NCBI RefSeq assembly: GCF_000153345.1
Contig: NZ_CH724125.1
Span: 1,747,941-1,796,307, forward strand
Direction: 5' to 3'
DNA length: 48,367 nucleotides
DNA from: Neptuniibacter caesariensis
GTDB lineage: Bacteria > Pseudomonadota > Gammaproteobacteria > Pseudomonadales > Balneatricaceae
Below the pieces are notes generated by a model. It had not been told where the DNA came from. It worked only from the letters and a program-made list of their open reading frames with translations, and searched no databases. Of the stretch, positions 8,150 through 15,380 are shown piece by piece (position 1 is the stretch's first letter; every line of letters begins with the position of its first letter). The position numbers and the translations under genes were made by a program.

Positions 8150-9084
8150 CGACTAAGAACTTTATGGCGGTAGTGATGAATCATCGCTTTTATCCCGTCA
8201 TCAAGATCGATCCGCGGACGCCAATCAATATAACTTTTAAGCCTATCCACCGTCATATAGCGGACGGCCTGACCGTCTGGTTTATTGTGATCCCAGTTAA
8301 TACTGCCTCGGTAACCTGCTTGGTCCGCTATTTTGACAATCAACTTACGTAAACTGAGTGGATTTCCGGAACCTATATTGACAGGAGCGCTTGATTCTAT
8401 TGAGGAGGCGCTTTGTATTATTGCGGAGACAGCATCATCAACATGTAGAAAATCCCTTACAGGTTCCCCTGTCCCCCAACAAGTAACTTCTTCCACCCCT
8501 GAATGAGCTGCATCGACAAATCGCGCCACATTCGCAGGAAGAACTCTAGCAGTATCCAGGGAAAAACTCTCCCCCGGCCCATAGACGCTGTCGAGAATAA
8601 GATTAATGCTGTTGAAGCCAAACTGCTGCCGGGCTAATTCAGAATGGACAAGCATGGCTCGTTTAGCATAAGCATATCCCAGCACAGGAAGCGCCGGCTG
8701 GCCGTCAAACAGCGAAGACTCCAAATAAGGCGCTTCAGCTTCGGCTGGATAACAATTGATACTAGCAATATTAACAAGCTTGCCTACCCCATTACGTCGA
8801 GCCGCATGTAACAGTTGAGTATTCATCAATAGGTTATTTTCAAATACCTCGGCTCCATGAGCCTGCATATAACCTATCCCTCCCACATCTGCAGCCAGAT
8901 GGAAAATCAGGTCAAATGACTCGCTTTGCAAACTTACTTCAATTTGCTCATAACATAATAGATCACATTCACTCGAGCGCAGAGCTTTCACCTCTGCGCC
9001 TTCCTGCATCAGGGCTGCACAGAGATGCTTACCAATAAAGCCACCACCTCCTGTCACCAATACACGCTTACCCTGAAAACGCAT
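8146..9084 (-). CDS. SDR epimerase/reductase resembling GDP-L-fucose (or colitose) synthase
   Basis: 312 residues. The Rossmann motif TGGGGFIGKHL is at 11-21, and the catalytic pattern is S in NIASINCYP and Y137-xxx-K141 (GYAYAKR). The segments ESSLFDGQP, VYGPGESF and CWGTGEPVRDFLHVDDA match GDP-fucose synthase (Fcl/GMER) and ColC-type enzymes. These epimerise C3/C5 and/or C5 and reduce C4 of GDP-4-keto-6-deoxy sugars. It follows the His-type DegT dehydrase by 2 bp, so the pair could make a 3,6-dideoxyhexose such as a colitose-like sugar from a GDP-4-keto-6-deoxymannose precursor. The required 4,6-dehydratase (Gmd) is not in the window, so the sugar identity is inferred. It is the last gene of the minus-strand sugar run. 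Confidence 0.78.
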   Translation of the reverse strand: MRFQGKRVLVTGGGGFIGKHLCAALMQEGAEVKALRSSECDLLCYEQIEVSLQSESFDLIFHLAADVGGIGYMQAHGAEVFENNLLMNTQLLHAARRNGVGKLVNIASINCYPAEAEAPYLESSLFDGQPALPVLGYAYAKRAMLVHSELARQQFGFNSINLILDSVYGPGESFSLDTARVLPANVARFVDAAHSGVEEVTCWGTGEPVRDFLHVDDAVSAIIQSASSIESSAPVNIGSGNPLSLRKLIVKIADQAGYRGSINWDHNKPDGQAVRYMTVDRLKSYIDWRPRIDLDDGIKAMIHHYRHKVLSR

Positions 9085-9086
9085 TT

Positions 9087-10373
9087 TTACGCTACCGAGC
9101 TAACGAATGATCTGAAAGCATCGATTATGTAATCACGTTGCTCAGCCTTAATCATGCTATGACAACCGATAAAAAAGCCACTTCTTGTCATTAGCTCAGT
9201 ATGTTTCAGGTCTCCCGCTATTCTGATAGCTGGGTCATCACGATAGGCCGGCTGAAGCGCAAGGTTCCCTCCCATAAATGCCCTTGTTTCTATATTCCTG
9301 CTTTCCAGGAAACGTACTAACTCCTGACGCTTAAAAGGTGCATCGTCACGCACAATAATAGGATAACCATAAAACGAGTGCAGATAGCTCTCGGGCACGT
9401 AAGGCAGTTGTAAAAACGACGAAAACTCTTTCAATTGTTCGGTATAAAACTCGGCATTATTAATACGATCTTGTGTCAGTGCATCTAATTTCTTTAGCTG
9501 CTCAATTCCCAAAGCTGCGCATATGTCAGTCATTCGTACGTTATAGCCGACTTTCTCAAAGACATAGCGTTCGTCATATTCATTCAGAAAGCCATCACTG
9601 TAATAGAATCGGTCTTGAGATGAATCATATTCAGTCAAACGACCAAACTCTCGCGTAGAACGCAGAATCTTTTCTAATCGGCTATCCGACGTCATCACCA
9701 TTCCACCCTCACCCGTGGTCATGTTATGAGCCACGAAAAAACTATAAGTGGAGATAAGTCCGAAGGAGCCTACACGCTGACCTTCAATGGCCGCTGCATG
9801 AGCTTCACAACAGTCTTCCAAAATCGGGAGGCCATGCTTCTGAGCCAGTCTATTGATAGCAGGCATATCTGCTGCCAGACCCAGAGAATGAACCGGCATT
9901 ATTAGCCCTGTATTATCATTAATCGCTTCAGCGATCGCATCTACTGATATGTTGTGAGTATCACCGTCTATATCAACAAAAACGGGCTTAAGCCCATTTT
10001 GCAGAAGCGGTGAGATAACCGTAGTAAAAGTGGCTGCCGGGACGATAACTTCAGCTCCTGGCTTGACATAACCGGCCTGTAATAATGCATTGATCGCCAG
10101 CAAGTTGGCAGAGGAGCCAGAGTTAACTGCAATGCCATAATCGGTTCCAATATATTCAGCATAATCGGCTTCAAACTGACGAACCTTTGGTCCCATTGAG
10201 AGCCACACATCCAACAATGAACCAATCGCATTATTGATCTCTTTGTGGTCAAACACTGGGTAACCCACACCAATACGACTTTGACCCGGAATGAAGGTTT
10301 CTTGTTGCATATCGGCAGAGAAATACGCTTCGACAAGCGCAAATATCTGGTTTCGGATTTCAGATTTATTCAT
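9087..10373 (-). CDS. DegT-fold PLP/PMP sugar 3-dehydrase-like enzyme (Lys replaced by His216)
   Basis: 428 residues of the DegT/DnrJ/EryC1/StrS aspartate aminotransferase fold: NSGSSANLLAINALL (cofactor phosphate), EDCCEAHAA and GYNVRMTDICAALG. The internal-aldimine position reads TYSFFVAHNMTTGEGG, so the usual Lys is His216. In this fold that change marks dehydrases such as ColD and E1/RfbH, which remove the C3 hydroxyl of a 4-keto-6-deoxy sugar rather than simply transaminate. Length is near RfbH (about 437). No iron-sulfur Cys cluster like that of RfbH is evident (CC at 188-189 only), so a ColD-like mechanism is more likely. It sits between two SDR genes in one direction. Family is firm; 3-dehydrase activity is inferred from His216. 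Confidence 0.82.
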   Translation of the reverse strand: MNKSEIRNQIFALVEAYFSADMQQETFIPGQSRIGVGYPVFDHKEINNAIGSLLDVWLSMGPKVRQFEADYAEYIGTDYGIAVNSGSSANLLAINALLQAGYVKPGAEVIVPAATFTTVISPLLQNGLKPVFVDIDGDTHNISVDAIAEAINDNTGLIMPVHSLGLAADMPAINRLAQKHGLPILEDCCEAHAAAIEGQRVGSFGLISTYSFFVAHNMTTGEGGMVMTSDSRLEKILRSTREFGRLTEYDSSQDRFYYSDGFLNEYDERYVFEKVGYNVRMTDICAALGIEQLKKLDALTQDRINNAEFYTEQLKEFSSFLQLPYVPESYLHSFYGYPIIVRDDAPFKRQELVRFLESRNIETRAFMGGNLALQPAYRDDPAIRIAGDLKHTELMTRSGFFIGCHSMIKAEQRDYIIDAFRSFVSSVA

Positions 10374-10382
10374 CAGTACGCC

Positions 10383-11357
10383 TTAAAACTTATTTTTATA
10401 CCAGTCGTAACAGGCCCTCAGACCTTCGTCCAAGCTTACTGAGGCCTCATAACCAAGCTCCTCAAGCTTCGTTACATCAGGGCACCTTCGTTTAACACTG
10501 CCCTGGAAGGAAGCTTCAGCGAGGGTGTCAGTAGGAGAGCCGGTAATTAAAAGCAATTTTTTAGCTAATGCCTCTATGCTAATCTCTTCTTGTTTCCCTA
10601 TGTGATAAATTTCTCCACATGTTTTAGCGGACTCCATCACCAGCTGGGTTGCCTTGACAGCGTCATCAACATAACAAAAAGCTCTGGACTCATCCGCGCC
10701 AAAAACCTTAAAAGGAAACTCTTTTTTTACGATTCTTTCTATCATCTGGGGGACAACGTGTTTGAATCCCATTCTTGGACCATAAACATTGTGGTAACGG
10801 ATAATAGAAAAGTTTGTAAGCCCGTGAGCCTGTGCATAACAGTTAAGTGCGACCTCACTGACCATTTTGCCTGCGGCGTAACTCCAACGAGGGTTGGCTA
10901 CATCATCAATCACCAGCGGAACATTCTCAGGGGTCGGAACAGGAAAATCATTTCCGAGCAACGATAAAGTGCCCGCATAGGCTTCCGAACTCGAAGAGAA
11001 AACAATTTTTGCTTGTGGATTGGTTTTTAGCCATTCCAATAGGTTGAGTGTACCTAAAACGCCTACCCTTAGAACCTGATCAGGAATCTCGTAAAAATTA
11101 CCTGTGCCATTGATGGCGGCGAGGTGATACACCTGATCAAAATCATTATCAAGCTCCACAAACAACCCGGGGTCAGTGATATCCCCCCTGACTAAGGTAA
11201 CATTTTCTCTCTCGATAACTTCCTTCAGTTCAGCATCTCCTGAATACTCTCTGGCAAAATTATCGACAATATATAACTCATGCCCCTCTTCGGCGATCTT
11301 TCGCGATAGATGGAGGCCGATAAAACCTGTTCCACCGGTTATGAGTACTTTACTCAT
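10383..11357 (-). CDS. NAD-dependent epimerase/dehydratase (extended SDR)
   Basis: 324 residues. Rossmann motif TGGTGFIGLHL, substrate-loop Ser run FSSSSEAYAG, catalytic Y-xxx-K in WSYAAGKMVSE, and NVYGPRMGFKHVVPQM, all typical of UDP-sugar epimerases and UDP-glucuronate decarboxylases. Its ATG overlaps the stop of the upstream nucleotide-sugar dehydrogenase by 4 bp (ATGA). It therefore probably acts on the UDP-uronate that enzyme makes, as a 4-epimerase or a decarboxylase. It is not Gmd-like: the opening and loop motifs differ. The exact reaction cannot be assigned by eye. Confidence 0.8.
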   Translation of the reverse strand: MSKVLITGGTGFIGLHLSRKIAEEGHELYIVDNFAREYSGDAELKEVIERENVTLVRGDITDPGLFVELDNDFDQVYHLAAINGTGNFYEIPDQVLRVGVLGTLNLLEWLKTNPQAKIVFSSSSEAYAGTLSLLGNDFPVPTPENVPLVIDDVANPRWSYAAGKMVSEVALNCYAQAHGLTNFSIIRYHNVYGPRMGFKHVVPQMIERIVKKEFPFKVFGADESRAFCYVDDAVKATQLVMESAKTCGEIYHIGKQEEISIEALAKKLLLITGSPTDTLAEASFQGSVKRRCPDVTKLEELGYEASVSLDEGLRACYDWYKNKF

Positions 11358-12679
11358 ACACCCACCCCCAAGTATTCCACATTATCTAACTCATCAAACA
11401 TGTTCTTCTCAAGCATTCGCCACGCGTCATAAAACAGGCAGGGTTGGCGCATTTTCGAAGTAATCATATAAGGATCGATCTCAGTGTATGATGCATGATT
11501 GTTCATCAACATTAATACATCAGCGCCAGACGCTAACTGCTCAAGTGAGGAAGAGACCTCAAAACCCAGAGTTTCCAGTTCAGTATCCGAAATAACCGGG
11601 TCATAGACCTTGATAAGCGCCTCTGGATAATTGGCAGAAAACTGCTCCAGTAACCATATAGAAGTTGATTCTCGAAGATCCGATGTCTCAGGCTGGCCTT
11701 TGAATGCCAAACCGGCTATGCCTATGGTCACCTGATCCATTGGCTTTTTAATCACATCAAGTCGCGCGGCTACCCGATTAACAATATCCGCAACAATCTC
11801 TTCATTGATACGTCGGCCCTCCAGTAACAGACTTGCATCTGCTCCTGCCTTCTTTGCCGCATCCGCAAGTATATATGGATCCTTCGAGAGACAAGCACCG
11901 CCGACACCTGGGCTGGGAACCGGAATAGAGTTTCTAGGATAATGAGTATTGGCACAATCAATTAATTCATTAGCGTCCAACCCCATAGACTCACAAATTT
12001 GCGCTACTTGGTTCGCATATGAGAAGCGTAAATCACGATAGGAATTATCCATCAATTTAACCATCTCAGCAGCTTCAAGACTGGAAACAGAAAGAATCGT
12101 AGGCGTGAGTTTTGCAAACATCTGAGAAGCTTTCTGAATCGAAGCCTCATCAAAGCCACCAATTACCTGTGGATTCTTTTCCAATTCCTGTATCGCATTC
12201 CCCTCGATAGTGCGCTCTGGCACAAAAGCAAAAGAAAAACCGTCTCCCACTTGCAAACCAGAGCTCTTCTCAATTTCTGGAATGGCGATCTTGCGACTGG
12301 TGCCTACAGCAACTGTTGACCTGAGGGCAATTAAGGCACCTTGCTGAACATGCCCGCCCACTTCTTCCAAAACTTGACCGATATAGTCCGTATTAGGCCT
12401 TTTACTACTCTTATGTAATGGTGTACCGACCGAGATAATATATGTATCGACCTTACCAACACCCACCAGATTCTGACTTAATCGAATCTTACCAGCTTTG
12501 ACATAATGCCTGAGAAGAGGTGCTAAACCTTTCTCGGTAAAGTGCGGAATTCCCTCTTTTAACTGTGTCAACACATCAAGGTTTTTTTCGACTCCAATAA
12601 CATTAAAGCCTTTCTTCGCAAGGGCAACACTTAACGTTAATCCAACATAACCCATTCCCATGACCGCAACGCTTGTCAT
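11354..12679 (-). CDS. UDP-glucose/UDP-N-acetylhexosamine 6-dehydrogenase family
   Basis: 441 residues of the UDP-sugar 6-dehydrogenase family. N-terminal NAD-binding VAVMGMGYVGLTLSVALAKKG, the PERTIEGNAIQEL motif, the central-domain Lys in MVKLMDNSYRD, the catalytic Cys in GVGGACLSKDPY, and a C-terminal domain with GLAFKGQPETSDLRES. It oxidises C6 of a UDP-hexose twice to give a UDP-uronate. The PERTIEG form is closer to UDP-GlcNAc/ManNAc dehydrogenases than to classical Ugd, so the substrate is uncertain. Upstream is a 109-bp gap holding a small GGCCTAAAGGCC inverted repeat, which may separate it from the GT2-neuB unit. The downstream SDR is translationally coupled. Confidence 0.85.
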   Translation of the reverse strand: MTSVAVMGMGYVGLTLSVALAKKGFNVIGVEKNLDVLTQLKEGIPHFTEKGLAPLLRHYVKAGKIRLSQNLVGVGKVDTYIISVGTPLHKSSKRPNTDYIGQVLEEVGGHVQQGALIALRSTVAVGTSRKIAIPEIEKSSGLQVGDGFSFAFVPERTIEGNAIQELEKNPQVIGGFDEASIQKASQMFAKLTPTILSVSSLEAAEMVKLMDNSYRDLRFSYANQVAQICESMGLDANELIDCANTHYPRNSIPVPSPGVGGACLSKDPYILADAAKKAGADASLLLEGRRINEEIVADIVNRVAARLDVIKKPMDQVTIGIAGLAFKGQPETSDLRESTSIWLLEQFSANYPEALIKVYDPVISDTELETLGFEVSSSLEQLASGADVLMLMNNHASYTEIDPYMITSKMRQPCLFYDAWRMLEKNMFDELDNVEYLGVGV

Positions 12680-12788
12680 GAATACTCCTTAGTAAACGGA
12701 TAAAATCTATAGCTTATATTTCGGCCTAAAGGCCCTAAACATAAGAGGAAATACATATCAGGAGATAGACCTTCGTGTAGAAACAAGG

Positions 12789-13427
12789 TCAAAATCGTTT
12801 AAAAAGCCCTTTGAGCATGGCTTTCAGGATATAAACATCTGCTTTCAGACTACCGCCAAATCGTGATTCGTCTTCACGCGGCACTATGGGGACAGGGTAT
12901 TGCTTAACGGTACGTTTTGTACGAATAGCCCTGATCAACAACTCAGTACCACAAGATTTATAGGTATCAAAAGCACCATTTTCGCGCCAGATATCGATAT
13001 TATAAGCCTTCATTCCGCACAAAGGATCTCTAATACCCCACAACGTACTCGTGACTGAGGCAAAAAACCTTTCTGACCAGCGCTGTGTTTCCGAACGAAA
13101 CCCAACCACACAATCTGCCACCTGCATTTGCTTTAAAAATTCTGGCAATACATCCCCAGGGTGCTGACCATCACCATCCATAGTTATAACACAATCGAAT
13201 CCCATCTCAGCTGCGTACTCAAATCCCCGATTAATTGCCCCATCGTAGCCGAGATTATGCTGAGCAGAAAGCACTGTAGCACCTGCCTGCTCTGCCTTTT
13301 CTGCTGTTTTATCACTGGAACCGTCATCCACAACAATAGCCAACAAAGCAAAAGCTAACACCTCTGATACAACGGAGGAAATGGTCTGTTCTTCGTTGAA
13401 CGCGGGAATCACAACAGCCGTTTTCAT
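12789..13427 (-). CDS. Family 2 glycosyltransferase (DPM1-like)
   Basis: 212 residues with GT2 opening VVIPAFNEEQTISSVV, VDDGSSDKTAEKA, LGYDGAINRGFEYA and the metal-binding MDGDGQHP, close to the dolichyl-phosphate-mannose synthase/WcaA group. There are no C-terminal membrane helices, so it is a soluble catalytic domain only. Its ATG directly abuts the neuB stop (TAA-ATG), showing operon membership with the nonulosonate-type set. It may extend or decorate the flagellin glycan, or make a lipid-linked sugar. The donor is unknown. Confidence 0.85.
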   Translation of the reverse strand: MKTAVVIPAFNEEQTISSVVSEVLAFALLAIVVDDGSSDKTAEKAEQAGATVLSAQHNLGYDGAINRGFEYAAEMGFDCVITMDGDGQHPGDVLPEFLKQMQVADCVVGFRSETQRWSERFFASVTSTLWGIRDPLCGMKAYNIDIWRENGAFDTYKSCGTELLIRAIRTKRTVKQYPVPIVPREDESRFGGSLKADVYILKAMLKGLFKRF

Positions 13428-14519
13428 TTATAGCTTACCAACAAGATCTGGCCTCAGGTGCTCACCTTTAACCATATCCTGCTTTAACGATAACCCAATA
13501 ACATCCTGCAACTGATAGGGCAAGAAAGCGTCTACTGGCGCGGGCCGTAGACATTCTAAATCGGCTTCGACTAATACTTCACCTGCTTTCATGTCTCTGG
13601 TTAAACGAACAGACCTTCGCTGTAAAACAACTGTCTCAGCTTCATTAGCTTCCACTTTTTTTATGGGGGAGCCTAACGCCGCTTCCAACTCCCTTGTGCG
13701 ATCAACCATCTCTTTCCAGGTAACCGGATTCATTGAAAATTTGTGATCAGGTCCATTTCTCTGATTGTCATCTGTAAAATGTTTCTCTATAACTCGAGCA
13801 CCTAAAGCAACCGCCCCCAAAACAGTGGAATGACCGGGAGTATGATCACTTAACCCTAATACTAACTCTGGAAACAGAGTCCGGTAGGTTTTTAAGACAT
13901 TCAGATTAATGTAAGCAAAGTTTTCCAAACTAGCCGTGTAGTTGGTATTACACTGCATCAAAACTAGCTTTGGATTAATCTTAAGACAAGCCTCCACAGC
14001 GGCAACAACATCTGCCAGTTCAGACGCGCCCGTGGCAAGAAAGTAAGGTTTATTTTTCTTAGCAATATGCTCAAGCATCGCATGCCAGGTAATATCACCC
14101 GAACCTATCTTATGTGCGGGAACAAATTGATCAATATAATCAGCTAAGTCGAAATCATAAGGGCTGGTAAAGAAATCAATCTCAGCTTGCTTACAGGTAT
14201 TAACCAGTTCTTCAGTCCAGTTTAAATCGACTTCAGCATCAGCATAAACCTCATAAACAGATTTCTCCCAGGTGGACTGGTGCGATTGCTGCCCTCCCAA
14301 TGACTTAAAACCAAAGTCGCTGACGATGGTATCGGCTTTAAAATGCTGAAACTTAGCTGCATCGGCTCCCGCTTCTGCTGAAAGCCATATCAATTCTTTA
14401 GCCTTTTCAAGATCACCATCATGATTTGCGGCAATATCGGCAATAAAATAGGTAGGGTCTGACTCTGAAATAGAATGTGAATTAACGATCAAAGGTGAGT
14501 GTGTATTACTGATATTCAT
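13428..14519 (-). CDS. neuB: NeuB-family sialic/nonulosonic acid synthase with SAF domain
   Basis: 363 residues. The N-terminal TIM-barrel has FIADIAANHDGDLEKA, AGADAAKFQHFKA, KIGSGDITW, GLSDHTPGHSTVLGA and ARVIEKHFTDD; the two His in SDHTPGH and EKHFT match metal ligands known in NeuB. A C-terminal SAF/antifreeze-like domain starts at about residue 295 (RRSVRLTRDMKAGEVL). The family condenses phosphoenolpyruvate with a 6-carbon N-acyl amino sugar to make a nonulosonic acid. Sequence by eye cannot decide between NeuB, LegI and PseI. It overlaps the upstream RmlD-like gene by 14 bp. The usual partners PseG, PseH and PseC are missing nearby, so its substrate is uncertain. Confidence 0.88.
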   Translation of the reverse strand: MNISNTHSPLIVNSHSISESDPTYFIADIAANHDGDLEKAKELIWLSAEAGADAAKFQHFKADTIVSDFGFKSLGGQQSHQSTWEKSVYEVYADAEVDLNWTEELVNTCKQAEIDFFTSPYDFDLADYIDQFVPAHKIGSGDITWHAMLEHIAKKNKPYFLATGASELADVVAAVEACLKINPKLVLMQCNTNYTASLENFAYINLNVLKTYRTLFPELVLGLSDHTPGHSTVLGAVALGARVIEKHFTDDNQRNGPDHKFSMNPVTWKEMVDRTRELEAALGSPIKKVEANEAETVVLQRRSVRLTRDMKAGEVLVEADLECLRPAPVDAFLPYQLQDVIGLSLKQDMVKGEHLRPDLVGKL

Positions 14520-15369
14520 CTATAATCCTGTCCAATTCTTGCTCCAGCGAAGGCAGATTGGTATTAAAACTATTTTGGTAGTGGCTAACATCCATTCGCA
14601 TGTCATTTGGGCGCCTTGCTTTCAAGGCAACCGACTCCACTGTTACTTCGCTAAGATACCCTTCATCAAAACCAAATTTTCGCGCTATTGCAAACGCCAA
14701 TTCGGCTTTAGAAAAACCATCTGACGTACCCAAGTTATATATACCCGGCTTAAAATCCACCAACCTGCATTGAATTTCTTCACATAAACTAGCTATGGAT
14801 AACGCATTGATATAAACATCTTCAAAGACCGGGATCTGTTTCTTTTCCCGTAGAGCCTGTATCACCCAATCAGAAAAACTAGACCTTCCATCTATCAAAC
14901 TTTTACCAAAAAAGTTAACCCTTAATACCAACCCTTCAGCGCGCAGAACCGACTTGTCAGCCAGTAATTTTGTCAGGCCATAAACATTGATCGGGTAAGC
15001 ATTCCCTTCTAGGTGAGGTCCGATTCCTGAATACACTTGATCCGTTGATATGTGAATAAACTTTATTGTCTTAGGTAGAATGCCCTGGACAGCAGAAATA
15101 CATTGATCGACAAACTCTGTATTTATCTGGTAGGCCTTATATGGATCTTCTTCACAGGCATCTACATTGGTCAGCGCTACTAAATTAACAACATGAGAAA
15201 TCTGTTTTTTACTAAGAAACTCAGTCAGCTCTTGGACAAACACCCCCTTCAACTGAAGATCATGCGTTTCGGATCTGCCTGCCGTATAACAGTTCCATTT
15301 CAATTTTTTGAAGCTCTGCATTAATGCACTACCCAGTAGCCCACTCCCGCCCAATACAAGAACATTCAT
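14506..15369 (-). CDS. RmlD-like sugar-nucleotide reductase (SDR)
   Basis: 287 residues of the dTDP-4-dehydrorhamnose reductase type. NAD(P)-binding VLGGSGLLGSALMQSF, VVNLVALTNVDACEEDP, the catalytic STDQVYSG and Y-xxx-K in YGLTKLLADKSVL, and a late RPNDMRMD segment typical of RmlD. These enzymes reduce a 4-keto sugar nucleotide at C4. It lies between the cytidylyltransferase-aminotransferase fusion and neuB. It might therefore reduce the 4-keto product of PseB, giving a 6-deoxy-N-acetylhexosamine instead of the 4-amino sugar made by PseC. That role is inference. AGGAC about 6 bases before the ATG supports the start. Confidence 0.82.
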   Translation of the reverse strand: MNVLVLGGSGLLGSALMQSFKKLKWNCYTAGRSETHDLQLKGVFVQELTEFLSKKQISHVVNLVALTNVDACEEDPYKAYQINTEFVDQCISAVQGILPKTIKFIHISTDQVYSGIGPHLEGNAYPINVYGLTKLLADKSVLRAEGLVLRVNFFGKSLIDGRSSFSDWVIQALREKKQIPVFEDVYINALSIASLCEEIQCRLVDFKPGIYNLGTSDGFSKAELAFAIARKFGFDEGYLSEVTVESVALKARRPNDMRMDVSHYQNSFNTNLPSLEQELDRIIDEYQ

Positions 15370-15380
15370 AATGGTCGTCC

